DNA from: Clostridium gelidum
GTDB taxonomy: Bacteria; Bacillota; Clostridia; Clostridiales; Clostridiaceae
Assembly: GCF_019977655.1 (NCBI RefSeq)
Contig: NZ_AP024849.1
Span: 2,265,001-2,329,000 of the forward strand
Length of the DNA: 64,000 nt
Reading direction: 5' to 3'
The notes beneath the pieces were generated by a model. The model had not been told where the DNA came from, ran no database searches, and saw only the letters and a program-made list of their open reading frames with translations. The translations under genes and the position numbers were made by a program. How positions within the stretch are numbered: the first letter of the stretch is position 1; each line of letters begins with the position of its first letter. Positions 43,803 to 53,039 of this stretch are shown one piece after another.

Positions 43803-44069
43803 TCACTTTTAGTTCTATTGTTACTACTGTAAATAAAAAACTTAAATTATATACTAAAATTAATTAAAGTTTGCAACTATTTTACAATTGGAATAAACTT
43901 CTGGGACATCTAAATTAAGTGATGCTGACAAGAAGGAAATTAAAGAAAAATCTTCAGAGGCAATAAAAAAGTAGGGGTATATATTGATAGTTATACAGGT
44001 AAAGTAAGCAGCTTTGCAACAAAATCATCTGCGGATTTGTATTATGATAACGCAATTAATATAAAATAA
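43803..44069 (+). pseudogene. decayed duplicate of the kinase tail, promoter and secreted-protein gene
   Basis: Three pieces follow in order. The first matches the last 50 bases of the kinase gene and its promoter with boxes (42620-42732). The second matches codons around 43006-43064 of the secreted-protein gene. The third matches its last 100 bases (43569-43667), ending in a similar stop. Two internal deletions join them, and a frame break lies at AAAAAGTAGGGG. No protein can be made. Confidence 0.8.
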
Positions 44070-44161
44070 GGCACATGAAATTTAACAGAACTTAGTTAAC
44101 TCATGTATATGAGTTAACTTCTTTAAAAAATAATAACTTAATAATTCATTTAAGTAATAAT

Positions 44162-44203
44162 GGAGAACCAAGTCCAGATATGGGAGGTTCTCCTTCTTTT
44201 TTG
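44162..44203 (+). terminator. terminator of the decayed duplicate
   Basis: GGAGAACC and GGTTCTCC pair perfectly around 16 bases, followed by TTCTTTTTT. It is the sister of the terminator at 43689. Confidence 0.75.
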
Positions 44204-44331
44204 TTGACAAATCTTCATAGAATTTCATGCCAGCTAGAGTTTAAATAGGAATAAGTACTTTAATTTTATCTGTAATTGAAAGAATAATAAAACTTGGCTA
44301 TCATATAATAGAATAACCTTAATTAAAACTA

Positions 44332-44399
44332 AAATTAAGAATAATAATAGCTAAAATTAAGGTTAAATTAAGATGCAAATGAATGTTTTCCTGTATAAT
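44332..44399 (+). promoter_or_regulatory. 11-bp-phased AAATTAAG repeats and promoter of the cadherin-like wall gene
   Basis: AAATTAAG occurs at 44332, 44354 and 44365, that is at phases 0, 22 and 33, multiples of 11 bp. The last copy covers the -35 position of a TATAAT -10 at 44394-44399. This layout suits an OmpR-type activator, but the sequence differs from the boxes at 40422, so a different regulator is likely. Confidence 0.5.
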
Positions 44400-44528
44400 G
44401 AAATGAGAGAATATGTAAAAATGGAATAGGATTTTTTAATAAGTGAAATTAATGTAATATTCTATATATTAAAGTTAACGAGTCTGGAAGTAGAAAAATA
44501 AAATTAATAATAGTGGGGACGGGTAAAA

Positions 44529-45572
44529 ATGAATAAAAAAAATATTAAAAGAACAGTATCCATTGCTTTAGTATTAGGTTTAACATCTACAGTGATGCCA
44601 AACATTTTTAATTTTGGAACAACAACTGTTTATGCAGCTAGTTCTTCAGGATATATTACTGATGTAAATTTGGAAACAAATAAAGACGATACAGTAAAAG
44701 TATATACTAAAAGCAGTTATAACAGTCGGTATAAGTTAAGTGAAATAAGTGATAAAGCTCCAACAAGCTTATATGCTAAAGTTAGAAGCAACGTAAGAAA
44801 GATCAAGGTTAATGATATTGATTTAGGAACTGATTGTGATAAAGTTGAAATTTACAAGGGAAGTACAAAAATAAATTTAGATGAAGAAATTAGTATTTCA
44901 AGCAGTGTAACACTTAAACTTAAAGCATATAATGGATCAACTCTTAAGGAAACATATACCCTTAAGGTAGAAAAGGAAGATAGTAATGACAGTAATGACA
45001 GTAATGATGATATTTACTTAGATGATTTGTCATTATCATATGATGGTGATGACATTAATTTTAATTTTGATAAAAAGAAATCATCATATGATATAAATGT
45101 TAAAAATAAAGTAAGTAGTGTAAAAGTGGAAGCAAAGCCAGGAGATTCAGATTATACTGTTAAAATTAATGGAAACGAAGTATATGATAATGATGATTGG
45201 ACTGATAAAGTTTCGTTATCAGAAGGTGTAAATACCATTACAGTTAAGATTAAAGATGATGATAGTAATAACAGAGAATATAATTTAAAGATTACTAGAG
45301 AATCAAGCGGTACAATATCATCATCAGGTACTACAAGTAGTCTCAATACATCATTAAGTGAAGGCTGGCAGTTAATAGGAGCAGACTGGTATTTTATAGG
45401 CCCAGATGGATCAAAGCAAACAGGTTGGCAAAAGATAGATGGAAGATGGTATTACATGAATGAGAATGGAACAATGCAAGTAGGTTGGATAAAGAATGAT
45501 TCTAATGGAAAATCATATTATCTAAATACAATATCTAATGGATTCAAAGGATCTCTATTACAAATTAAGTGA
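44529..45572 (+). CDS. secreted wall-binding protein with cadherin-like beta-sandwich domains
   Basis: The 347-aa precursor has a signal peptide (1-37, ending TTVYAAS) and two cadherin-like beta-sandwich domains (about 38-150 and 165-258, the second with YLDDLSLSYDGDDINFNF and EYNLKITRES). They are separated by a Ser-Asn-Asp repeat linker. Two to three choline-binding repeats close the protein (about 275-340: GWQLIGADWYFIGPDG, GWQKIDGRWYYMNENG). It should attach to wall polymers and present the sandwich domains outside. No enzyme domain is present. It has its own phased-repeat promoter. Confidence 0.82.
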   Translation: MNKKNIKRTVSIALVLGLTSTVMPNIFNFGTTTVYAASSSGYITDVNLETNKDDTVKVYTKSSYNSRYKLSEISDKAPTSLYAKVRSNVRKIKVNDIDLGTDCDKVEIYKGSTKINLDEEISISSSVTLKLKAYNGSTLKETYTLKVEKEDSNDSNDSNDDIYLDDLSLSYDGDDINFNFDKKKSSYDINVKNKVSSVKVEAKPGDSDYTVKINGNEVYDNDDWTDKVSLSEGVNTITVKIKDDDSNNREYNLKITRESSGTISSSGTTSSLNTSLSEGWQLIGADWYFIGPDGSKQTGWQKIDGRWYYMNENGTMQVGWIKNDSNGKSYYLNTISNGFKGSLLQIK

Positions 45573-45774
45573 TTTATGGATATAACTTACCTCTCGTAAA
45601 AATCAAAAATTGGATTGTCATGGGGGTAAGCTTTTCAATATCAATGGTTCAAAATGCAGGTATTAAAATTTCTTAGTTTGTCATAATAATGACATATTTA
45701 TACTGTAATATATAGATTGTAAGATAGTTAAAATATTATTTACCCCTTATTAAATATAATTATTAACCAGTATT

Positions 45775-45815
45775 AGAATGATTTATTACTCCCATAATAG
45801 ATCATTCTTTCTTTT
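45775..45815 (+). terminator. terminator
   Basis: AGAATGAT (45775-45782) with an inner TTATTA pairs with 45795-45808 and is followed by TTCTTTTT. It lies 200 bases after the wall-protein gene; 45573-45774 holds no gene. Confidence 0.65.
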
Positions 45816-45968
45816 TGTCTAAAATAACTTTTTATATCATAGGGATAATAATGTTAATTAAGAGAAAAATAAGCGTTCGAATTTCACGCCGTAGACCTTT
45901 GAAAGTGTTATGCTTGGAGGCTTTTGTTCCTGGTTATAGCATAATTGTCAATCCTCCTAGTCTGCTTC

Positions 45969-46004
45969 GTGTTTCAGAAGTACCCACTGGGAGAACAAAA
46001 ATTC
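45969..46004. repeat. copy B of a short dispersed repeat
   Basis: This is the counterpart of 2275-2310. The surrounding 45850-46009 stretch is less AT-rich than its neighbours. It reads open on both strands without a ribosome binding site or recognisable product, as expected of a mobile or repeated non-coding piece. Confidence 0.4.
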
Positions 46005-46087
46005 AATAAAAAAAGCAGGAACATGTTATAATATATAGAATATATAAATTATAATCATAATTATAATTATGAAAGGATGTGCTTAAG

Positions 46088-46498
46088 ATGAAAAAAATAA
46101 AAATTTTAGTTCCATTAGATACTACTGAAAGAAGCACGCATTCTATTAATTGGATAAAAAAATACTTTAATAAGAATGATATTGAAATTATACTAATGAA
46201 TGTAAGAGAGGTAATTGTAGCTGAGGACTTATTAAAGCAAGAAAACTTGTGGGATATGAGAGAAGAAAGTAACTTAGTTTTAGATGAAGCAGCAATGGAA
46301 TTAGAAGGATATACAGTTGAAAAATTTGCTATTTTTGGATACGCTTCAGATCAGATATTAAAAAAGGCAGAAGAAGAAAACTGTGATCTAATAATAATGA
46401 CAAAATCTACAAAAAAGGGACTAGTCAGAATGATTGGATCTGTAACAAGTAAAGTTATTAAAAATGCTAAAGCAACCGTAATAGTTCTACCTAAATAG
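46088..46498 (+). CDS. universal stress protein, UspA family
   Basis: A 136-aa UspA-fold protein: KKIKILVPLDTTERSTHSINW at the start, a central NVREVIV strand and the nucleotide-loop region MTKSTKKGLVRMIGSVTSKVI before the last strand (VIVLPK). The first Gly of the usual G-x2-G-x9-G-S motif is not clear, so ATP binding is uncertain. ATG at 46088 has GAAAGGA upstream; GTG at 46079 would overlap that site. It is monocistronic with a strong terminator. Confidence 0.85.
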   Translation: MKKIKILVPLDTTERSTHSINWIKKYFNKNDIEIILMNVREVIVAEDLLKQENLWDMREESNLVLDEAAMELEGYTVEKFAIFGYASDQILKKAEEENCDLIIMTKSTKKGLVRMIGSVTSKVIKNAKATVIVLPK

Positions 46499-46606
46499 TA
46501 AAAACGGTTTAAAATTTCGCAAAAAATAAATCAACTTAAACATATAAAAATAAGTAGCTTCATAATACGTCTAGACAAAGTATTAGAAGAATATTAGAAT
46601 ATCAAA

Positions 46607-46641
46607 AATAACCAAGTGGATTTTTACTTGGTTATTTTTTT
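46607..46641. terminator. bidirectional terminator
   Basis: Perfect 11-bp arms AATAACCAAGT and ACTTGGTTATT flank eight bases and are followed by TTTTT. It serves the UspA gene and the convergent hydrolase gene. Confidence 0.85.
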
Positions 46642-46662
46642 ATGTAAAAATATATTACAAAC

Positions 46663-47451
46663 TTATTGTTTATAATTTTTTAAGGCTTCAACTATTCTAC
46701 CCGAAATGGATTCATATCCAGTACTATTTGGATGAAAATTATCTGGTGCTAAATAATTTTCTGCATTATACTTGAAAAGATCATAAGTTGGAATAAAAAG
46801 TGCATTTGAATCTAGTGACACAAGCTGCTGACTTTGGAAATTCCATTCATTTAAAATACTTACCTTATCAGATGTAAGTGCATTCCCAAAAGGGTTGTAT
46901 AATCCAATGAAAATCACCATAGCTGATGGATTATTAGTTCTAATTACATTAAATATGGATTTTAAGTTAGTTAAATAGGTATCTTCAATATCCTTTATTT
47001 TAATTGTGGATGAAATTATATCAATATTTCTAAGTTTGCTTAATTCATTACCGCCTATAGATATAAATATCATATCTGAACCTTTAATATTAGCTAAGGT
47101 TTGAGGTTCTTGTACTACACTAACAAGTCCAGTAGATACATCTCCGTTTATTGCAAGGTTATTTATTTTAATTTCCTTTGAAATTTTAGTCTTCCAGTAA
47201 TCTGAGAAGTAACCTGAAAACCCAAGGCCTTTTTCATCGCCAGTTCCTTTGGCAAGAGAATCACCAAGAACTAATATATTGTAATAATTTTGGTCTAATT
47301 CTTCACTTTTAGGTTTTTCAGTTTCAGTATTTATTATCTCTTTGGGAGGGCGAGAGCTTACTTTTAATGCTGCTACAAAACCAGTAATTAAGGTTATAGT
47401 AGAAACTATAGATAATAATAAAATCAATTTCCATTTTAGGTTTTTGAACAT
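46663..47451 (-). CDS. membrane-anchored GDSL/SGNH hydrolase
   Basis: The 262-aa protein has an N-terminal membrane anchor (about 8-29) and an SGNH-hydrolase domain: block I GDSLAKG (Ser65), block III GGNE and block V DNFHPN (Asp237, His240), all catalytic residues in place. Such enzymes are esterases or lipases acting outside the membrane. It is the last gene of a three-gene operon with an ABC-2 permease (15 bases upstream) and ATPase, so it may process the exported molecule or a wall ester. Confidence 0.85.
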   Translation of the reverse strand: MFKNLKWKLILLLSIVSTITLITGFVAALKVSSRPPKEIINTETEKPKSEELDQNYYNILVLGDSLAKGTGDEKGLGFSGYFSDYWKTKISKEIKINNLAINGDVSTGLVSVVQEPQTLANIKGSDMIFISIGGNELSKLRNIDIISSTIKIKDIEDTYLTNLKSIFNVIRTNNPSAMVIFIGLYNPFGNALTSDKVSILNEWNFQSQQLVSLDSNALFIPTYDLFKYNAENYLAPDNFHPNSTGYESISGRIVEALKNYKQ

Positions 47452-47466
47452 TTTAATTACCTCCTT

Positions 47467-48474
47467 TTAAACTAATATATCTCGCTTTATAAATACAACA
47501 AAACTGACAATAAAAGCACCTATGCCCCAAGTTAAAAGTACTAAAGTACTGAAATTTAAGGACATTCCACTTATAGGTGTGTATGAACCTGTAAGATATT
47601 GAGGTAAGCTTAAGTTAATAGCAAAAAAGTATTTTATTGCAGGCCAATCGGCTAAAAACAATCTAAGGAAGCCACCGCCAACTAGTGTAGCCATCATTAT
47701 TCCAATAGATGTGGCTGTATTTTGAGCTAAAACAGAAACCATAAATGAAATTGTTCCAACAACAATTGATACAAACCATCCAAGGGAATATACAAGAACT
47801 AAGTATTGTATTTGTGTTACTTTGATTACATTTGAAATATCTAAGGTTCCAGAAGCTGAGCTAAACCCTGTAGCTACAGGTTCGTAAAACCCCCAATTGT
47901 TAAAAAATAATCCTGAAATAAAAATAGAAAGTACAGCCATTTCTAAAATTACTATAGAAAATAAAATTAAAAGTGCTAGATATTTACTAAGTAATACCTT
48001 CCATCTGGGAACAGCTCTAGTTAATAGTACTTTTATAGTTTTTGCAGAAAATTCTCCGCACACACTATCACTAGCCAACAGAATTATCAATAAGGGAAGC
48101 AAAACAGATATAGATTGTTCCATTAATTTTATTGAAAATTTTGTTGCACTTGGAGTAATTGGATTTATATTATTATCTAAATAATATTGATTTTGTTGAA
48201 TTCTAATATTAATAGAATCCTTACTTGATTCAGGCGTATCAATTCTACTGAGTCTAGTTTTTAAATCTTGTATTTGTTGCTTTTGAAGCGATTGCCAAGG
48301 AATATCTCCGCTTTCAGTAGTAGTTTTCAAATATTTATCTAAAGTATTTTTGTATTGATAATTTTGCCCATATGCAAATAAAAAAACTAAAATTAACATG
48401 ATAACAGTAACAAGTAACATTTTCCTTTTGGATAAGATTTTATTTACTTCATTCTTTACTAAATCTAACAACAT
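47467..48474 (-). CDS. ABC-2-type transporter permease
   Basis: A 335-aa permease with an N-terminal helix (about 18-38), an extracytoplasmic loop, and five C-terminal helices (about 125-325), as in bacitracin- and lantibiotic-type ABC-2 exporters. ATG at 48474, with AAGGAGG six bases before it, is chosen over a frame starting at 48501 that would overlap the ATPase gene. It follows the ATPase gene by 10 bases, and the two must form one pump. Confidence 0.88.
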   Translation of the reverse strand: MLLDLVKNEVNKILSKRKMLLVTVIMLILVFLFAYGQNYQYKNTLDKYLKTTTESGDIPWQSLQKQQIQDLKTRLSRIDTPESSKDSINIRIQQNQYYLDNNINPITPSATKFSIKLMEQSISVLLPLLIILLASDSVCGEFSAKTIKVLLTRAVPRWKVLLSKYLALLILFSIVILEMAVLSIFISGLFFNNWGFYEPVATGFSSASGTLDISNVIKVTQIQYLVLVYSLGWFVSIVVGTISFMVSVLAQNTATSIGIMMATLVGGGFLRLFLADWPAIKYFFAINLSLPQYLTGSYTPISGMSLNFSTLVLLTWGIGAFIVSFVVFIKRDILV

Positions 48475-48484
48475 GTATGCCTCC

Positions 48485-49399
48485 TTAGCTGATAATATCA
48501 TTTCCTTCCGTAAGAGTTAAAAATAAATCTTCTAAAGTCTTTTGATTGGTATTTACGAATTTTATCATTAATCCTTCTTCTATAAAGGAAGAATTAATTT
48601 CTTCAAGTTTAGATATATCAACTTTTGCTATAATTTTATCATCTTTAAGGGAACTATCGATATTCCACTTGTTTTTTAATATCTCAATGCCTCTTTGGTT
48701 ATCGCTTAATACAAAGAAAACGTCTTGATTATTTAAAAGTTCAGATACTGAAGAATATTTAAGCAGAGTACCATTTTTTATTATTGCAACTGTATCACAC
48801 ATTAGTTCAACTTCAGATATCAAGTGACTAGAAATAAGAACAGCAATATTTTCTTTTTTAGCAAGGTTATGAATAATATGCCTAAACTCATTAATCCCTG
48901 AAGGATCAAGGCCATTTGTGGGTTCATCCAATATAAGAAGTTTTGGTTTATGTATAAGAGCTTGCGCAAGTCCAAGCCTTTGTTTCATCCCTAAAGAATA
49001 AGTTGAGACTTTATCATTTATTCTATTTTGCATTCCTACAAGCTTTATTGCTTTCATAATATCTTCATTTGTAACATTTTTATTCATAGAAGAAAGCATT
49101 TTTAAATTTTCTAGTCCACTTAAATAATTGTATAAATCTGGTCCTTCTATAATACAACCAACTTTAGACATAGCTTTAACATAGTCTTTGGTAATTGAAT
49201 AACCATCAATTGTAATGATTCCACGCGTTGGAGAGGAAAGGCCAACTATCATTCTTAAAGTGGTTGATTTTCCAGCACCATTGGGGCCAAGAAAACCTAA
49301 AATTTCACCTGCGTTTATTGAAAAGCTAATACCTTTAACAATCTCTTTATTTTTTATAGTTTTATGAACATTATCTAATAACAGTACTTGATTTTCCAT
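48485..49399 (-). CDS. ABC transporter ATP-binding protein (bacitracin/lantibiotic export type)
   Basis: The 304-aa protein has Walker A GPNGAGKST, the Q-loop region, signature SLGMKQRLGLAQAL, Walker B LLILDEPTNGLD and switch His in ISSHL, plus the C-terminal extension of the BcrA/NatA group. ATG at 49399 has AAGGTG before it; upstream in-frame codons to 49465 lack a site. It heads the ATPase-permease-hydrolase operon. The exported substrate is unknown. Confidence 0.9.
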   Translation of the reverse strand: MENQVLLLDNVHKTIKNKEIVKGISFSINAGEILGFLGPNGAGKSTTLRMIVGLSSPTRGIITIDGYSITKDYVKAMSKVGCIIEGPDLYNYLSGLENLKMLSSMNKNVTNEDIMKAIKLVGMQNRINDKVSTYSLGMKQRLGLAQALIHKPKLLILDEPTNGLDPSGINEFRHIIHNLAKKENIAVLISSHLISEVELMCDTVAIIKNGTLLKYSSVSELLNNQDVFFVLSDNQRGIEILKNKWNIDSSLKDDKIIAKVDISKLEEINSSFIEEGLMIKFVNTNQKTLEDLFLTLTEGNDIIS

Positions 49400-49465
49400 A
49401 ATACACCTTCTTTTTATTTTAAAATTCATATTGGAATTATAACACATACTGGAAATAATATTCAT

Positions 49466-49567
49466 ATGAATGAATATATTATTAATGCTAGGGCAAAAGA
49501 TGAGTTTCTTTCATTTATAGAGAATTATGTTCAAGAGAGCAAAATTAATTATGTAATAGAAGACTAA
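49466..49567 (+). CDS. possible 33-aa peptide
   Basis: ATG followed by 33 codons (NEYIINARAKDEFLSFIENY...) lies in the gap between the exporter promoter and the sstT end. It is divergent from the exporter operon and has only a weak GGAAA site. It may be a small protein, a truncated gene or chance. No family was recognised. Confidence 0.25.
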   Translation: MNEYIINARAKDEFLSFIENYVQESKINYVIED

Positions 49568-49621
49568 TAGTTAATCTATTAATGCAAATATGATAGGTAA
49601 CTAAAGAAAAATTGTAAATAA

Positions 49622-49664
49622 AAAAAGATTGAAAGATAGGATTTAACCTTCATTCAATCTTTTT
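49622..49664. terminator. terminator of sstT (also read from plus strand)
   Basis: AAAAAGATTGAA and TTCAATCTTTTT form a perfect 12-bp stem with A- and T-runs built in. It ends the minus-strand sstT transcript. Confidence 0.8.
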
Positions 49665-49674
49665 GCTGATTTTG

Positions 49675-50907
49675 CTATTTATTAATGATGATTTCTTTTC
49701 CTTCTTTACGCCACTGAGCAAATTCAGCTGATGCTGTGAAAAGTACGTCTGTTGATGAGTTAAGTGCTGTTTCGCAAGAATCTTGCAGGACACCTACTAT
49801 AAATCCTACACCAACTATCTTCATAGCAATTTCATTTGGGATACCAAATAAACTACATGCTAGAGGAATTAGTAATAGAGAACCACCAGCTACACCAGAA
49901 GCACCACAAGCACATACAGCTGATAATACACTAAGGATTATTGCTGTAGCTATATCCACTTGAATACCAAGTGTATGAACTGCTGCAAGAGTCAAAACAG
50001 AAATCGTAACAGCTGCACCAGCCATATTGATTGTAGAACCTAATGGAATTGATACTGAATATGTATCCTTATCTAAACCTAGTTTTTCACATAAACTCAT
50101 ATTCACTGGAATGTTTGCAGCAGAGCTACGTGTAAAGAATGCTGTAATACCACTTTCTCTTAAACACTTAAACACAAGTGGAAATGGGTTTTGACGAATA
50201 GTTAAGAACACAATAATTGGATTGACAACAATAGCAACAAAGACCATGCAACCAATCAAAACTGCAAGTAATTGTCCATAACTAAGTAGTGATCCAATCC
50301 CATTTGTAGCAATAGCATCAAATACAAGGCCCATGATTCCAAGTGGTGCAAAATTTATGACCCATCTAACTATTTGGGATACTGCATCTGAAAAATTAGA
50401 AATCATTGTTTTCGTAGTATCAGGTGCATTTTTTAATGCAAGTCCAAGAAGTACTGCCCAAGATAATATGCCAATATAGTTAGCGGTATAAAGTGCTTTT
50501 ACTGGGTTATCAACCAGATTCAGCAGTAATGCTTTAAGAACTTCTGTGATACCACCAGGAGGTGACATATTTTCAGTACTTGCTGCAAGTGTCAAACTTA
50601 CAGGGAATATAAAGCTTGCAATAACTGCTATAAGACCAGCCAAAAATGTTCCTAAAAGATAAAGAATAATAATTGATTTCATATTGGTTTGATGACCACT
50701 CTTATGTTGAGAGATGGCTGACATTACCAAAAAGAATACCAATATAGGAGCAATGGATTTCAAAGCACCTACAAATAAAGAACCTAGAATGACGACAGGT
50801 TTTGCTACGTCAGGTAAAGTTAAGGCCAAGATAATACCAATAATTAAACCTACAATTATTTGTTTCACAAGACTCAATTGAGTCCACGTTTTCATTAGCT
50901 TTTTCAT
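49675..50907 (-). CDS. sstT: sodium:serine/threonine symporter
   Basis: The 410-aa dicarboxylate/amino acid:cation symporter family protein has eight helices and two re-entrant loops. The N-terminus WTQLSLVKQIIVGLIIGIIL is typical of SstT. The hairpin region FTRSSAANIPVNM and the NMAGAAVTI and SGVAGGS segments carry the substrate and sodium sites. It imports serine and threonine with sodium. ATG at 50907, seven bases after GGGGGG, is the start; a longer frame to 51030 is untranslated leader. The region 50908-51381 holds only its promoter side and no other gene I can see. Confidence 0.92.
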   Translation of the reverse strand: MKKLMKTWTQLSLVKQIIVGLIIGIILALTLPDVAKPVVILGSLFVGALKSIAPILVFFLVMSAISQHKSGHQTNMKSIIILYLLGTFLAGLIAVIASFIFPVSLTLAASTENMSPPGGITEVLKALLLNLVDNPVKALYTANYIGILSWAVLLGLALKNAPDTTKTMISNFSDAVSQIVRWVINFAPLGIMGLVFDAIATNGIGSLLSYGQLLAVLIGCMVFVAIVVNPIIVFLTIRQNPFPLVFKCLRESGITAFFTRSSAANIPVNMSLCEKLGLDKDTYSVSIPLGSTINMAGAAVTISVLTLAAVHTLGIQVDIATAIILSVLSAVCACGASGVAGGSLLLIPLACSLFGIPNEIAMKIVGVGFIVGVLQDSCETALNSSTDVLFTASAEFAQWRKEGKEIIINK

Positions 50908-51381
50908 AGTTTTTCCCCCCGTTAATAATATATAAATGAGACAGCGAACTGTTATATTATAGACTCGATAATATAGACAGTCTTCGTCTAAAATTAAAAC
51001 CATGGTAAGTTTAACATAAATTTCAATCAATGAGAAGGGGATAAATTTTGTATAAAATTAATTTTTAATATGAAAAAATTAAAAAGAAGTTAGATGAAAA
51101 ATTAAATTTATTCACTAAATATATATCAAAGAATATATTAGAAATATGGAATATACATTAGCTATCTTTTATATAAACTCATTAATCAAACCATTGTAAA
51201 TTTATAATAAAGGCATTTAAAAATATTAATGTGATTTAGGAGAACATATATCAAATTATAAACATTATGTTGAAATTATATTTTAATGATATATGTAGCT
51301 ATAAGACTTATGAATGGCCAAATCAGTATTAATAACTATTTGTCCTATTCTAAATTTATGTGTAAGAAGGAGATGTACTAG

Positions 51382-51732
51382 ATGATTAAATATGACAAGT
51401 GCGATAAGCGCGAGAAATGTTCGTGTGATTTATGTGATTTTATTAATGCAAATCCAGTAGAAATAGAAAAGCATGGTGCCAGATTAGTAACTGTAAGAGT
51501 AAAAGTAAATAACGTATGCATGGACAAAAAAGTAGCTGTTGCAGCTATTATATATGATAAATGTCACAGAATACTTGCTTTTAAAGGTTTTATCACAATG
51601 GCATGTGGAGATGGTGAATGTGGGACTATTGAACGTAAAATACTGTTTGTAATCCCAGAGGATGATGAATGTAATCCTAGTGAATTAGATGTTTGTACTG
51701 TAGCTAATTATATATATCCATGTGAGAGCTGA
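51382..51732 (+). CDS. Cys-rich small protein, unknown
   Basis: A 116-aa protein with eleven Cys: a cluster at the N-terminus (KCDKREKCSCDLC), then a beta-rich middle (VTVRVKVNNVC, KVAVAAIIYDKC) and Cys pairs near the end. Spacing suggests metal binding or disulfide cross-linking as in spore-coat or exosporium proteins. It has AAGGAG upstream and a perfect terminator downstream. No family was recognised. Confidence 0.55.
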   Translation: MIKYDKCDKREKCSCDLCDFINANPVEIEKHGARLVTVRVKVNNVCMDKKVAVAAIIYDKCHRILAFKGFITMACGDGECGTIERKILFVIPEDDECNPSELDVCTVANYIYPCES

Positions 51733-51749
51733 AAATAGGTAAATATAAA

Positions 51750-51799
51750 AAGTACTTGCAGGGTAGACCAATGAAAAAAGGTCTACCCTGCAAGTGCTT
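51750..51799 (+). terminator. terminator
   Basis: An 18-bp stem (51752-51769 with 51780-51797, one G-U pair), preceded by A residues and followed by TTT, ends the Cys-rich gene. From here to 52103 no gene is visible. Confidence 0.85.
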
Positions 51800-52103
51800 T
51801 ATTATACATTATTATAGTTTATATTTTAAGCATCTATAGGCATAAAGATAACTCATAAATATATTTAGGTAAATGGGGAATTATTATTTCACCTTTACAT
51901 TGATAACAAATATATGAAATTAGCATAATATAGAATTGAGGGATTAAAACTACTAAAATGCTGTTTAGAAATGCTTTTATTAAGAATATTAAAGTAATCA
52001 TAATTAATATATCGAAGATTAATTATATAAAAATGGAAAGTTTTAGTAAATAGCATTATTGTCAATTAAATAACTCATAACAGATTGTGAAGGAGAGAAG
52101 AAG

Positions 52104-52493
52104 ATGAGTAACAAAGATAGTGGAAGAAAATTCAAAAGCTGCGATGAAGATGAATCTGGAAGTATAAAAAAAGAAAATTATAATTTCGATTTTGAGTTTG
52201 ATATTGATGAAGCAAATGAATGTTTTATAAGGGATATGGAGAACACAGACAGTGAAGAGTGCGAAGAAGTATATGAAGAGGGATTTAAAGATGGCTTTAA
52301 AGAGGGCTATGAGAAAGCAAAACAAGAAGTCGTAGTTTATATGAAAAAAAATAAATGTTGCATTAAATGTAAACCAAAATGTAAGCTAAGAAGTATTAAG
52401 AAAAATAAACGCTTTATGAGATGTAAAGACAGTTGCAAACTAAGAGGCACTAATGTAAATAATAAAATTCATAAGATGATAAAGTGTATGTAA
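52104..52493 (+). CDS. acidic-basic Cys-rich protein, possible spore-coat type
   Basis: The 129-aa product is acidic in residues 1-75 (Asp/Glu-rich, with EEGFKDGFKEGYEKAKQ, a helical heptad stretch) and basic, Cys-rich in 80-129, with a repeated CKPKCKLR/CKDSCKLR block. The charge split and Cys/Lys repeats resemble clostridial spore-coat morphogenetic proteins, but no family was recognised. AGGAGAG precedes the ATG. Confidence 0.5.
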   Translation: MSNKDSGRKFKSCDEDESGSIKKENYNFDFEFDIDEANECFIRDMENTDSEECEEVYEEGFKDGFKEGYEKAKQEVVVYMKKNKCCIKCKPKCKLRSIKKNKRFMRCKDSCKLRGTNVNNKIHKMIKCM

Positions 52494-52559
52494 TCTTATT
52501 TAAACACTATTAATTTAATTAAGATTAACTCCTGGTATAAAAGATAATAATTAGGGTCT

Positions 52560-52765
52560 TGTGGCAAGTACTTTTCTTTTTATTGGTTAATCTGTAGCTA
52601 TAAATGCTGCTGGACCCGCTATTTTAATGTCTTATATACTAGGAGGAGTGTTGGTATTTTATAATTTATGCTTTTCCAGAAATGACTGTAGCAAATCTTG
52701 ATTCTTTATATTTTATGACCTTTGCAACCCAAGCTTTTGCCTTGGGGACTGGATTAGTTAATTGA
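52560..52765 (+). pseudogene. fossil of an amino acid permease (APC family)
   Basis: Two frames read in turn AINAAGPAILMSYILGGVLV and EMTVANLDSLYFMTFATQAF, then GTGLVN. These match the start of GabP/ProY-type amino acid transporters (AGPA, then GEMxVAN, then GxxTGW). The frame is broken by indels and stops, and most of the gene is missing. The remainder of 52494-53039 shows no gene. Confidence 0.6.
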
Positions 52766-53039
52766 AATATACTTGAAATTATTGTTAGAGATAAACAAAA
52801 AAACAATAGATGAAAATGAAGAAAATAAATGGAATTATTTGGTTTAATATAAAAACAAGCATTATACTAGATATAAATCGTTAACATTTGCGCTTTATAT
52901 GAAAAAAATGTCTAATTATGACACGAAATAGCCTTGACCTTAAAAAACACCTAGTCTATAATGACAATACCATATCGGTGACATAAGCAACTGTAGTACT
53001 AACTTAAATAAGTTGCAAAAAAACACAAGGAGTGGTTAA

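Noticed and set aside
43668..44528. CRISPR-like repeats
   Set aside because: The repetition here is explained by one decayed gene duplication and phased operator repeats; no regularly spaced identical repeats occur anywhere in the window.
45815..46009. 64-codon open frame before the UspA gene
   Set aside because: It starts within the T-tail of a terminator, lacks a ribosome binding site and contains the dispersed repeat; open on both strands, so coding is not supported.
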